Shown here: in pieces, positions 18,684-26,855 of the stretch | Position numbering within the stretch: the first letter of the stretch is position 1 | Layout: every line of letters starts with the position of its first letter | Assembly (NCBI GenBank): GCA_019192545.1 | Contig: JAHCMI010000026.1 | Coordinates: 34,750 to 98,749, forward strand | Direction of reading: 5' to 3' | Source of the DNA: Rivularia sp. MS3 | GTDB taxonomy: Bacteria > Cyanobacteriota > Cyanobacteriia > Cyanobacteriales > Nostocaceae | Length of the DNA: 64,000 bases | Notes under the pieces: generated by a model | Told to the model about the DNA's origin: nothing | The model's input: only the letters and a program-made list of their open reading frames with translations | Database searches by the model: none | Translations under genes and position numbers: made by a program

Positions 18684-19865
18684 ATGCTCTACAGACGATT
18701 TGGACGCACCGGATTGCAAATGCCCGTTTTTTCTTGCGGTGGAATGCGCTATCAGTACAAATGGCAGGATGTACCTCAAGAGGAAATTCCTATAAAAAAT
18801 CAAGAAAATTTGGAAGCAACAATTAGAAAATCTATAGAAATTGGTATAAACCATATTGAAACCGCTCGGGGATACGGTACTTCTGAAGTGCAATTAGGTA
18901 AAATTTTACCTAAATTTCCTCGCGATAAATTAATTGTACAGACAAAAGTAGGCCCAAAAGCAGATGCGAAAGAATTTGAAAAGACTCTAGAACAATCTTT
19001 AAAAAATTTGCGTTTAGATTACATTGATTTATTAGGTATTCATGGAATTAACAATAGCGAAACCTTAGAAAATACTATTCGTAGCGGTGGCTGTCTAGAT
19101 ATTGTCAGAAAATTTCAAGACCAAGGTAAAATTAAATTTGTCGGCTTTTCAACTCACGGCCCAACCGATATTCTTGTAGAAGCGATTAACACCGACCAAT
19201 TTGACTATATAAATTTGCATTGGTACTACATCAATCAAAGCAATTGGGCTGCAATAGAAGCTGCGACAAATCGCGATATGGGGGTGTTTATAATCAGTCC
19301 TTCCGATAAAGGTGGTAGACTTTACGAGCCGCCAGCAAAATTAGTTGAACTTTGCGCTCCTTTGTCACCGATGGTGTTCAATGACTTATTTTGTTTGAGT
19401 CATCCTCAAGTACATACTTTATCGTTAGGTGCTTCAAAACCAGCAGATTTTGACGAGCATCTAAAAACCTTAGACTTGTTAGACAAAGCTTCAGATATAT
19501 TGCCGCCTATTTTGCATAAATTAGAACAACAGGCGATCGCTAGTTTAGGGGAAGATTGGGCAAAAACCTGGCATGTAGGTTTACCAAAGCACGAAGAAAC
19601 ACCAGGGAACGTAAATATCCCAATGGCTTTATGGTTGTGGAACTTAGCTACTGCTTACGACATGAAAGAATACGCTAAAATACGCTACAACCTCTTAGGA
19701 AATGGCGGACATTGGTTTCCCGGTAATAAAGCGGTAGAAGTCGAGAAATTAGACTTTACCTCATGTCTGCGAAATAGCCCCCACGCAGATAAAATTCCTC
19801 AAATTCTTGTAGAAGTAGATAAAATGCTCGGCGGCGAAGAAGTGAAACGTTTGTCGAAAAGTTGA
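18684..19865 (+). CDS. Aldo/keto reductase family oxidoreductase
   Basis: A cytoplasmic NADPH-type oxidoreductase, 393 residues with an N-terminal TIM-barrel AKR domain. Features are the RRFGRTGLQMPVFSCGGMRY start, the catalytic Asp/Tyr region INHIETARGYGTSEVQLGKI (usual D replaced by E in HIETA, Tyr kept in RGYG), the Lys region LIVQTKV and the His region LLGIHGINN. The C-terminal about 110 residues (after LPPILHKLEQQA) form an extra domain common in cyanobacterial homologues; the cysteine cluster of ferredoxin-like versions is not evident. Substrate unknown. Confidence 0.86.
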   Translation: MLYRRFGRTGLQMPVFSCGGMRYQYKWQDVPQEEIPIKNQENLEATIRKSIEIGINHIETARGYGTSEVQLGKILPKFPRDKLIVQTKVGPKADAKEFEKTLEQSLKNLRLDYIDLLGIHGINNSETLENTIRSGGCLDIVRKFQDQGKIKFVGFSTHGPTDILVEAINTDQFDYINLHWYYINQSNWAAIEAATNRDMGVFIISPSDKGGRLYEPPAKLVELCAPLSPMVFNDLFCLSHPQVHTLSLGASKPADFDEHLKTLDLLDKASDILPPILHKLEQQAIASLGEDWAKTWHVGLPKHEETPGNVNIPMALWLWNLATAYDMKEYAKIRYNLLGNGGHWFPGNKAVEVEKLDFTSCLRNSPHADKIPQILVEVDKMLGGEEVKRLSKS

Positions 19866-19937
19866 TATTTTTTGATAATCATTAATTGTGAAATTTAGCG
19901 GTGCGTTGCGCTTAGCGGCAACACACCCCACAATTAA

Positions 19938-20645
19938 CTAAAATAACCTGCCATAGCAAGCAACACAGTTATTATCTGCATTTTCTTCATTCTTTAACCA
20001 AGCCCACATTTGATCGCCAAATGAAAAATGCCACCACTCTTTCGGATTACGGGTAAATCCAGCTTTTTCCATTACATCTTTTAATAGCAAACGATTGGCA
20101 TGATAGCGTGGTGCTAGTTCAACTTGAATTTGAGCATAGTAATCCGGCAGCGAGCGTTCGGAAAGTTCGTCAATTGGCGAACCCATATCTATAACTTGCC
20201 CTATCTCATCCACTAAAGTTACATCTACCGCACCACCTGTAGAGTGAGGAGGAGGTGTTTTTACGTCAAGACTAGGTTCAGCCCAAATTTTAAAAACCTC
20301 TTGCCAAATATTTTTCTTTTGCGTTTCTGATAAACTTATTTGAGCTAATCCTTTTTCTTTAACCGCTTGAGAAAAAGTGTAATTAACCATAAATTTCTGT
20401 ACTGCTACGGGGCGATAAGCATCAAAAATTTGAATTCGCCAATCTGGACGTAATTGTTGGAGATAGCTTTGAGCAACAATCAAATAATCAACGATAGTTT
20501 CGCGAACAAAATAAGGAGAATGTTCTCCGTAAGGTGCCCCTAATTTTTCATAAGGATGAGGAGATTCTACCGCAAAATCTTCAAGGGGAATCTGTATTAA
20601 AGCTTCACGACATTCAACGATTTCAATATTGTGATAAGGTCGCAT
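19938..20645 (-). CDS. D-alanyl-D-alanine dipeptidase (VanX/DdpX family, M15D)
   Basis: A zinc dipeptidase that would split D-Ala-D-Ala, in wall recycling or turnover. The zinc site HSTGGAVDVTL (His and Asp) and the family-specific EWWHFSF (catalytic Glu, third zinc His) are intact. WRIQIFDAYRPVAVQ is the conserved Arg region. 235 residues, the normal length for the family, and no signal peptide is evident, which suits cytoplasmic VanX-like action. It is not associated with van ligase genes here, so a resistance role is not indicated. Confidence 0.9.
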   Translation of the reverse strand: MRPYHNIEIVECREALIQIPLEDFAVESPHPYEKLGAPYGEHSPYFVRETIVDYLIVAQSYLQQLRPDWRIQIFDAYRPVAVQKFMVNYTFSQAVKEKGLAQISLSETQKKNIWQEVFKIWAEPSLDVKTPPPHSTGGAVDVTLVDEIGQVIDMGSPIDELSERSLPDYYAQIQVELAPRYHANRLLLKDVMEKAGFTRNPKEWWHFSFGDQMWAWLKNEENADNNCVACYGRLF

Positions 20646-20752
20646 TAATGTATTTTAGATTTGGGTTTTGGATTATAACAGTGAGGAGTGAGGAGTTAGT
20701 CGTAGAGCGATTAAGTAATGGAGTAATGAGGTAATAGGGATTTTTTCTCTCT

Positions 20753-21019
20753 TCACTCCCTCACCTCTTCAATCTCTTGTTTTCCGCTTGCCTGCACCTC
20801 CTTCTCCTTTTCCGGAACTGGATCGTAACCACCAGGATGAAACGGATGACAGCGACAAATACGTCGAATACCCAGCCAAGAGCCACGTAAAACCCCGAAG
20901 CGTTCGATTGCTTGCATGGTATACATAGAACAAGTCGGTTGAAAACGACAAGTTGGGGGAAACAGTGGTGAAATAAACATCCGGTAAAATTGGATAAACC
21001 AAATAAACAATTGTTTCAT
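20753..21019 (-). CDS. yidD: YidD membrane-protein insertion efficiency factor
   Basis: A small 88-residue membrane-associated protein helping YidC-dependent insertion. It has the invariant pattern [39 protein letters not shown] and [14 protein letters not shown]. The C-terminus is Lys/Glu-rich. It is divergent from the phytol-kinase-like gene 67 bp away. Confidence 0.95.
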   Translation of the reverse strand: MKQLFIWFIQFYRMFISPLFPPTCRFQPTCSMYTMQAIERFGVLRGSWLGIRRICRCHPFHPGGYDPVPEKEKEVQASGKQEIEEVRE

Positions 21020-21086
21020 ACAGGGCGCAAAAATCCTATAAATTGGTAGTAAGAGAAAAATTTCTAATTAACTATATTTATTTAAA

Positions 21087-21788
21087 TTGAATTCATTTAC
21101 TGCTTCCTATTCGATTTCGCCTTTGTGGCTGCAAGTTGTAGCCGTAGCTATTTGGGTATCTTTGATTCTCTTGAGTGCGGCAGGTGCCAGACGTTTCGCT
21201 AAAAGCGACTCGGAAATTGTGCGGAAAATTGTTCATATTGGTACTGGTAACGTAATTCTAGTGGCTTGGTGGCTAGATATTCCTGCAAATATAGGTATAT
21301 CTGCTTCAATTTTAGCCAGCTTGGTTACTTTACTGTCTTATAAGCTGCCGATTCTTCCGGGTATAAATAGCGTCGGGCGTAAAAGTTTGGGAACTTTTTT
21401 CTATTCTGCTAGCATTGGTATCTTAATTGGCTGGTTTTGGTATTTGAAACAGCCATTTTATGCCGTCATAGGAATATTAATTATGGCATGGGGAGATGGA
21501 TTAGCCGCACTTATAGGTCAGCGTTTCGGTAAACATAAATACAGTGTATTAGGAGGACAAAAAAGTTTAGAAGGTTCTCTTACAATGACTTTAGTCAGTT
21601 TTATCATCTGTATTCTGATTTTACAAAGCGTACAGGGTAACACCTGGCAAATTTGGCCGATATCTTTAACAATTGCCGTTGTCGCAACTGCTTTAGAAGC
21701 AATTTCATTTTTAGGGCTTGATAATATAACCGTTCCTTTAGGAAGTGCTGCTTTAGCTTTTGTTTTAAATCAATTTATAAATCATTAG
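21087..21788 (+). CDS. Phytol/polyprenol kinase-like CTP-transferase family membrane protein
   Basis: A 233-residue polytopic protein of the VTE5/dolichol-kinase/CDP-diglyceride-synthetase group. Conserved pieces are EIVRKIVHIGTGNVILVAWW, a middle IMAWGDGLAALIGQRFGKHK (the family DGxA/GxxxGKxK signature) and VLGGQKSLEGSLTMTLVSF. Plant and cyanobacterial relatives (Synechocystis slr1652) phosphorylate phytol released from chlorophyll for tocopherol synthesis. The start is a TTG with no clear ribosome site, so the precise N-terminus is uncertain. Confidence 0.85.
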   Translation: MNSFTASYSISPLWLQVVAVAIWVSLILLSAAGARRFAKSDSEIVRKIVHIGTGNVILVAWWLDIPANIGISASILASLVTLLSYKLPILPGINSVGRKSLGTFFYSASIGILIGWFWYLKQPFYAVIGILIMAWGDGLAALIGQRFGKHKYSVLGGQKSLEGSLTMTLVSFIICILILQSVQGNTWQIWPISLTIAVVATALEAISFLGLDNITVPLGSAALAFVLNQFINH

Positions 21789-22193
21789 ATAAAACCTCAT
21801 TGTGGAAAAGATAGCAGTTTTAAGTTTAATCCAATACACTCGAAACCTTATCCCTTCTCTTCTCTTTAATAAGGAGAGGGATGCCCGTAGGGCGGGGTGA
21901 GGTGTAAAACTGTATTCAACTCAACCGAAATTTACTATATCCCTCTTCTGTTACTTTTCTAAAACTTTTGTTTTTTATAATCTCGAAAATATTGCAATAA
22001 AGACTATTGAGAGCTTAATTTATAATCTAAAATCAAGCTATCTACAAAACGGAGTAAATTTTATTAATTTCTAAATTTTGTATTTTAAAACAAAAAGGCA
22101 GGATGCAGAAGGCAAAGCGTTAACTGCTTAATCTGATTATTTTAAGAATAAATATCCTTCTGCATCCTGCCTTCTCAAAGAAAATGAAAAATT
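21789..22193. repeat. Spacer with two dispersed repeats, including a perfect 17-bp inverted repeat
   Basis: Around 21850-21900 lies a common cyanobacterial repeat whose CCTTCTCTTCTCTTTAATAA region can fold onto GGAGAGGG. At 22096-22112 the 17-mer AGGCAGGATGCAGAAGG is exactly complementary to 22156-22172, with a 43-nt loop. The latter sits 21 bp beyond the stop of the minus-strand basic protein and may act as its 3' structure. No gene seen. Confidence 0.6.
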
Positions 22194-22610
22194 TTAATGT
22201 CCGCGATAATAATGCCGACGATAGATCATATCGTTGATAGGATAAGCTTCTTGTCGGTAATATGTTCGGCGGTAATGGGTGTTTCTACGGCGGTATTCCG
22301 GACAATCTTGATAATTATTGCGATAATTCACCCTCCGGGATGGATGATAATTCCGTCTTTGGTAATGACGACGCTTATAGTGATGACGTTGGCGATAACG
22401 TCGTTTGTGATGACTAATTTTAAACTCGGTTTGGTTGGTTGCAGGTATAGCTTCCACTTCCTTAGCTTTTTCTTCGCTTGGTGCGGATAGCAATTCTAAC
22501 TTCTCAGATTGTGCTGGAATTTGAGCATCTTTTTTAAGTGCTGCTGAAGCCGTCTCAATTCCCAAGCAACAAGGTAATACTAAAGTCGCAATTACAAATT
22601 TCCAAAGCAT
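22194..22610 (-). CDS. Secreted Arg/Tyr/His-rich basic protein, hypothetical
   Basis: A 138-residue protein with a clear signal peptide (MLWKFVIATLVLPCCLGIETASA; cleavage near residue 23, or lipidation at the CC pair). After an acidic stretch (EKLELLSAPSEEKAKEVEAI) comes a very basic tail of HKRRYRQRHHYKRRHYQRR-type composition. I know of no characterised family. Such tails suggest a surface or polysaccharide/nucleic-acid-contacting protein, which is inference. The ATG has GAGGAAA about 12 bp upstream. Confidence 0.65.
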   Translation of the reverse strand: MLWKFVIATLVLPCCLGIETASAALKKDAQIPAQSEKLELLSAPSEEKAKEVEAIPATNQTEFKISHHKRRYRQRHHYKRRHYQRRNYHPSRRVNYRNNYQDCPEYRRRNTHYRRTYYRQEAYPINDMIYRRHYYRGH

Positions 22611-23002
22611 TTTATTTTGAATTTCCTCATTATCAAAGCTGGCTTTAGCTTGACAATGACTGGATTGATTTTGGATTTGATACTTTCACAAAGCTTTTGT
22701 ATCTTAACTCTGCATAGCTATCTATACATTTAATTCAAAATCAATTTAATTGATTCCCACATCTGGATTGGTATTTATCGACAAGCGATCGCTAATTCTA
22801 CCATCCTCTAAATTTACGCAGTTCGCAGCCACCGCAATCAAAAGTCTATATAAATGGTTTAGCACGAACATCAGTCTTAAAAATGTTCCCAAAACACCAA
22901 ATTTCTGTATTTTTTTCCACAAACACTTGCAAAGCTTCATGAAGATTTATTAAGATATACCTATAGATTCTAAAACTTATTACTTACGGCGGATGACTGC
23001 TA

Positions 23003-23704
23003 ATGACTTTTTTGAATTTATCTCAACCATTCCTCCGCGATAAGCAGGAAGATTTAGATTATCAGGATTTACAAGGTATTTGGCGCGTAAATGGCAAAAT
23101 TGGCAATATCAAAGTAATATCGGGTTTTTACACCCGCATAGACCAAGTATTCATCGTTTGGGGTTTAATATGTGCGGGAATCTTTATTACAGCGCAGTAT
23201 TTACCTATTAGCTGGACGACACAAGCATTTTTGTGGACATCTCTTACCATTATCGGTACAGCTATAATGACTGCATTTACCTGGTTTTGGGTAAGTGTAG
23301 AACGTTTGCGCTGGTTGATATATGCTTGGGTTGGTTTGATGCTAACAGGTGTTCTCCTAACTGATTTAGGAATATTTTTAGGTTGGGGGCAAATTTTGAT
23401 GCGTTTATGTCCTCTATGGTTGGGATTAAGCGCAATTGGTTATGTGATTACAGCTTGGGCTGTAAAATCTCGTACCTTTTTAATTACAGCAGCTATTCAC
23501 TTAATAGGGATTCTGCTTTTGTCTTACTGCGGCGGAAAACAGTTTTTAGCTACTGGTTTAATCATGGGAATGAGTTTGCTTCTCTTAGCTGAACTTCAGT
23601 GGGAAATGCGCCCCCCAATTAATTATGATGTACTTTCAGCAGAACAAAAAGAATTTAATAAACAGCAACATTTGCGTCGTCAATTAACTTTACAAGAAAA
23701 TTAA
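23003..23704 (+). CDS. Hypothetical polytopic membrane protein
   Basis: A 233-residue protein with seven or so probable membrane helices between about residues 48 and 198 (VFIVWGLICAGIFITAQYLP; WTSLTIIGTAIMTAFTWFWV; LIYAWVGLMLTGVLLTDLGI). The hydrophilic N-terminus QEDLDYQDLQGIWRVNGKIG looks conserved-protein-like. I do not recognise a named family. It stands alone, with a divergent basic-protein gene upstream and convergence with a 50-residue gene downstream. Confidence 0.7.
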   Translation: MTFLNLSQPFLRDKQEDLDYQDLQGIWRVNGKIGNIKVISGFYTRIDQVFIVWGLICAGIFITAQYLPISWTTQAFLWTSLTIIGTAIMTAFTWFWVSVERLRWLIYAWVGLMLTGVLLTDLGIFLGWGQILMRLCPLWLGLSAIGYVITAWAVKSRTFLITAAIHLIGILLLSYCGGKQFLATGLIMGMSLLLLAELQWEMRPPINYDVLSAEQKEFNKQQHLRRQLTLQEN

Positions 23705-24098
23705 ATTTTTCTGTAGAAAACACTAAATTATCTGTATACCGTTGTAAATTTAAGTTGTAGGTTAATAAGTAACTAATTACTCGTTTTCTACAGCCAAAGC
23801 AGGTGTTTTGCTGTTTCGTCCTGTTTCTTACTTTTCATAGGAGAACGGTGTCAGGAAAGTAAGTGGTTTTGTTTGAGAAATAGAGGCTAGTGGTCTGGTT
23901 GCAGTTGTGTTGTAAGGTTTTTGCCGTTTCCCTTACTTTACAATTATCGAGGGGATGTTAAAGCATCTGTCAGAACAGTCTGAGATAGTTGGCACTATTT
24001 ATATAAATTTTTAATCAGATTACACTAGCTTTTAAATTAAAACATATGTGTATAGCATTTATGAAATAAAACATATGAAAAATAAATACAAAAAAGAA
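23705..24098. other. Spacer with GC-richer, hairpin-prone segment
   Basis: Most of this 394-bp spacer is AT-rich, but about 23790-23990 is GC-richer and can form hairpins (CTTACTTT at 23827-23834 with AAAGTAAG at 23856-23863; GTAAGG at 23912-23917 with CCTTAC at 23931-23936). No reading frame with gene character. A small RNA is possible but unproven. Confidence 0.3.
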
Positions 24099-24140
24099 AG
24101 CCGGTGGTTTAAATCTTCTTTTACCACCGGCTCTGTTTTT
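24099..24140 (-). terminator. Bidirectional terminator hairpin
   Basis: AGCCGGTGGT at 24099-24108 pairs perfectly with ACCACCGGCT at 24123-24132. On the minus strand the stem is followed by TTCTTTTTTG, giving a good terminator for the 50-residue gene; on the plus strand CTGTTTTTG follows. Confidence 0.85.
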
Positions 24141-24164
24141 GTAATTAATTAATCTTTTTATCAT

Positions 24165-24317
24165 TTACCAACTATCAGCAGTACTTCTTTTGTAAATTTC
24201 GCCTGTAAACGGTTGAACGCCACTATTGGGATAAGCATCATCGCTAGGACCAAAAATTCGCATTACTGCTTCAGTAATATATTGAGCCATATTTGAAAGT
24301 GTTTTGGAAATAAACAT
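24165..24317 (-). CDS. Small hypothetical protein (50 aa)
   Basis: Encodes MFISKTLSNMAQYITEAVMR, then IFGPSDDAYPNSGVQPFTGE and IYKRSTADSW. It has a strong AGGAG site 9 bp before the ATG at 24317 and a perfect terminator 25 bp after the stop, so it looks like a free-standing expressed small gene. The first half is an amphipathic helix; the second half is Pro/Gly-rich and hydrophilic. I do not recognise the family with certainty. A soluble adaptor or regulatory peptide is guesswork. Confidence 0.7.
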   Translation of the reverse strand: MFISKTLSNMAQYITEAVMRIFGPSDDAYPNSGVQPFTGEIYKRSTADSW

Positions 24318-24713
24318 AAAGCGCATCTCCTAATCTTTTTATTTTTTGACTTCTAAACCTTATATCTCTACTTTATTTCTAATCTGAGAAGTCAGCCCTA
24401 TATCTCAATGTATCGATAATTATTGAAATCCTTCTTCAACTTGCTTTGCAATACTTTAGCTTTTAGCTGCATTCACAACAGAGCAGGCATTATATATCTT
24501 AAACCAATATTAGAATATCGGCTAATAATCGCGAGTAACTAGTTATAGCAAACCTATAATTATTAAACCTTTAACTTTTAACCGTATCCATAGCGCTAAG
24601 TGAGTATGCCTTCATTATTTTTGTCATTGCGAGCGACAGCGAAGCAATGACAAATGCACAATTAATTTTACCCAAGTACTTATAAATAATCCCTAATTCC
24701 CCTTTCCTAGCTA
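24318..24713. other. Spacer with a TGTCATTGC hairpin repeat
   Basis: TGTCATTGC at 24622-24630 pairs perfectly with GCAATGACA at 24644-24652. A diverged relative occurs at 29702-29777. The right part should hold the upstream promoter region of the NAD operon. No gene recognised. Confidence 0.5.
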
Positions 24714-24742
24714 TTGACATCATTTATGGTGAAAACTACCAT
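24714..24742 (+). promoter_or_regulatory. Promoter of the NAD operon
   Basis: A perfect -35 TTGACA (24714-24719), a 17-bp spacer and a -10 TACCAT (24737-24742) place the transcript start near 24749, about 28 bp before the pncB ATG. The longest reading frame of pncB starts at the TTG of this -35 box, which is another reason to prefer the downstream ATG. Confidence 0.75.
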
Positions 24743-24746
24743 AAAT
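24722..24746. promoter_or_regulatory. Perfect palindrome over the NAD-operon promoter, candidate NrtR operator
   Basis: ATTTATGGT (24722-24730) and ACCATAAAT (24738-24746) are exact reverse complements around a 7-nt spacer. The right arm covers the -10 box and the left arm the -10/-35 spacer, so a bound protein would block RNA polymerase. The operon encodes an NrtR-type repressor two genes on, the natural ligand. Assignment to NrtR is inference. Confidence 0.6.
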
Positions 24747-24776
24747 AAAAATAGGTATTGCCAAGGTGTTGAAATA

Positions 24777-26153
24777 ATGACAAGTTTATTAAACTGCAAT
24801 ATGCCTTTGTCAAAGCAGTTAAACGTTTCGAGTGCCGATTACAGCTTGCTGACAGACTTGTATCAGTTGACGATGGCGGCTTGTTATAAAGGCGAAAATA
24901 TAGACCAAAAAAGAGCTAGTTTTGAGTTATTTACGAGAAAACTGCCAGAGGGATTTAACTATTTAATTGCAATGGGACTTTCGCAAGCGCTGGAGTATCT
25001 AGAAAAATTTAGTTTTAATCAAACTCAGATAAAAGCTTTACAAGAAACTGGTATTTTCGCGTCGGCTCCTCAACAATTTTGGTCGCTATTAGCAGAAGGA
25101 AGATTTACAGGAGACGTATGGGCTGTCCCAGAAGGAACGGCAGTATTTCCCCTCGAACCATTACTGCGAATAGAAGCACCATTATGGCAAGCGCAATTAG
25201 TAGAAACCTATTTGCTCAACTGCTTGAATTATCAAACATTGATTGCAACCCGAGCAGCGCGATCGCGAGATGTTGCAGGGGAAGAAACAACACTTTTGGA
25301 GTTCGGTACCAGACGAGCTTTCAGTCCGCAAGCATCGCTATGGGCAGCAAGAGCAGCTTTAGCAGGGGGGTTAGACGCGACATCGAATGTATTGGCAGCA
25401 CTGCAACTCGGAGAAAAACCTAGCGGTACAATGGCTCACGCCTTGGTTATGGCGCTTGGTGCATTAGAAGGCAGCGAAGAAAAAGCTTTTAGTGCATTTC
25501 ATCAATACTTTCCAGGGGCACCCTTATTAATAGATACTTATGATACAATCGCCGCCGCTCGTAAATTAGCAGCTAAAGTAAAAGCAGGAGAAATAAGTTT
25601 AACTGGAATTAGATTAGATTCTGGAGATTTGGTAGCATTATCAAAACAAGTTAAAGAAATATTGCCAGATACACAAATTTTCGCGAGTGGGGATATAGAT
25701 GAATGCGTTATAGCCAAACTAAAACAAAACAATGCTCAGATTGACGGTTACGGTATAGGAACCCGGTTAGTAACGGGTAAACCGGTAAATGGAGTTTACA
25801 AACTTGTGGAAATCGAAGGTATTCCAGTAATGAAAAAATCTAGTGGCAAGGTTAGCCATCCTGGGAGAAAGCAAATTTTTCGCGAGTTTGTGAATGGCGA
25901 ACTAAAGGCAGACACTTTAGGATTAGCTTCGGAAAATTATCCACACAAGCAGCCTTTACTAAAATTATTTATGAAAGACGGTAAATCCTTAGAACCTCAA
26001 GAGAATATTAAAACAATCAGAAACAGAACTGCCGCTTCAGTTGTCAGTTTACCCGCTCGCATTAGAAACCTAGATTCATCATCTTCTATGCCAATAGATA
26101 TTTCCTCTTCTTTACAAAAACTAATTAAGGAAATAAATATAGATAGTCACTAA
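24777..26153 (+). CDS. pncB: Nicotinate phosphoribosyltransferase
   Basis: Makes nicotinate mononucleotide from nicotinate and PRPP in NAD salvage. The start MTSLLNCNM at 24777 has AAGGTG 8 bp upstream; the longer TTG start at 24714 overlaps the promoter. Family marks are LLTDLYQLTMAACYKGENID at the N-terminus, RARSRDV-type LIATRAARSRDVAGEETTLL EFGTRR (autophosphorylated-His region replaced locally), GTMAHALVMA and the C-terminal LDSGDLVALSKQVKEILPD. About 458 residues. It heads the pncB-nadD-nrtR-nadE operon. Confidence 0.93.
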   Translation: MTSLLNCNMPLSKQLNVSSADYSLLTDLYQLTMAACYKGENIDQKRASFELFTRKLPEGFNYLIAMGLSQALEYLEKFSFNQTQIKALQETGIFASAPQQFWSLLAEGRFTGDVWAVPEGTAVFPLEPLLRIEAPLWQAQLVETYLLNCLNYQTLIATRAARSRDVAGEETTLLEFGTRRAFSPQASLWAARAALAGGLDATSNVLAALQLGEKPSGTMAHALVMALGALEGSEEKAFSAFHQYFPGAPLLIDTYDTIAAARKLAAKVKAGEISLTGIRLDSGDLVALSKQVKEILPDTQIFASGDIDECVIAKLKQNNAQIDGYGIGTRLVTGKPVNGVYKLVEIEGIPVMKKSSGKVSHPGRKQIFREFVNGELKADTLGLASENYPHKQPLLKLFMKDGKSLEPQENIKTIRNRTAASVVSLPARIRNLDSSSSMPIDISSSLQKLIKEINIDSH

Positions 26154-26255
26154 TCACTAGTAAATAATAAATAATGCCCAAAGTTTAGTTAGCTACTAAT
26201 TATTTTTTTATTTTTTAGTAAATTGTCAATAACCATCTACAACTAACAGCCGACA

Positions 26256-26855
26256 ATGAAAATTGCCTTATTTGGAACCAGCGCAGATCCACCAACAGCA
26301 GGACATCAAGCAGTATTAATCTGGTTGTCGCATCATTACGATTCTGTTGCAGTTTGGGCAGCTAATAATCCTTTCAAGTCTCATCAAACATCTTTAGAAA
26401 ACCGCGTAGAAATGCTGCGGTTGTTAATCGGTGATATTAATCCGGCAAGAGAAAATATCAGTTTAGAACAGGAATTGAGCGATTTAAGAACTATTAATAC
26501 CGTAGAAAAGGCAAAAAAACGCTGGGGTAATCATGCTGAATTTGTTGTTGTAATTGGTTCGGATTTATTAAGTCAGTTTCAGCGTTGGTATCGAATTGAA
26601 GACTTGTTGCAAGAAGCAGAAGTATTGGTTATACCAAGACCTGGATATACCATAGATAACAGTAGTTTGAATCAGATAAATGACAAGGGAGGCAAGATTA
26701 CAATAGCAAACCTCAAGGGATTAGATGTTTCTTCAACGGCGTATCGCGAACACGGCGACACTCAAGCTTTAACAAACTCAGTAGCTGCTTATATTAATCA
26801 AAAGCATTTATACGAATGCCAGGACTCAACCACAACCAAAGTTTACCGATCTTAA
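26256..26855 (+). CDS. nadD: Nicotinate-nucleotide adenylyltransferase
   Basis: Adenylates nicotinate mononucleotide to deamido-NAD. The nucleotidyltransferase motif is MKIALFGTSADPPTAGHQAV (the usual GxFDPxHxGH with T for H at the first site and GH kept). The C-terminal motif is VSSTAYR (ISSTxIR family form). The middle has VVVIGSDLLSQFQRW. 199 residues. Its last 40 bp overlap the regulator gene in another frame, implying coupled translation. Confidence 0.93.
   Translation: MKIALFGTSADPPTAGHQAVLIWLSHHYDSVAVWAANNPFKSHQTSLENRVEMLRLLIGDINPARENISLEQELSDLRTINTVEKAKKRWGNHAEFVVVIGSDLLSQFQRWYRIEDLLQEAEVLVIPRPGYTIDNSSLNQINDKGGKITIANLKGLDVSSTAYREHGDTQALTNSVAAYINQKHLYECQDSTTTKVYRS

Noticed and set aside
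19938..20645. Vancomycin-resistance locus
   Set aside because: Only a VanX-type dipeptidase is present; no VanA-type ligase or VanH dehydrogenase is nearby.
22746..22953. Two opposing frames of 64-67 codons
   Set aside because: They mirror each other, lack ribosome sites and known motifs, and one overlaps the upstream region of the membrane-protein gene.
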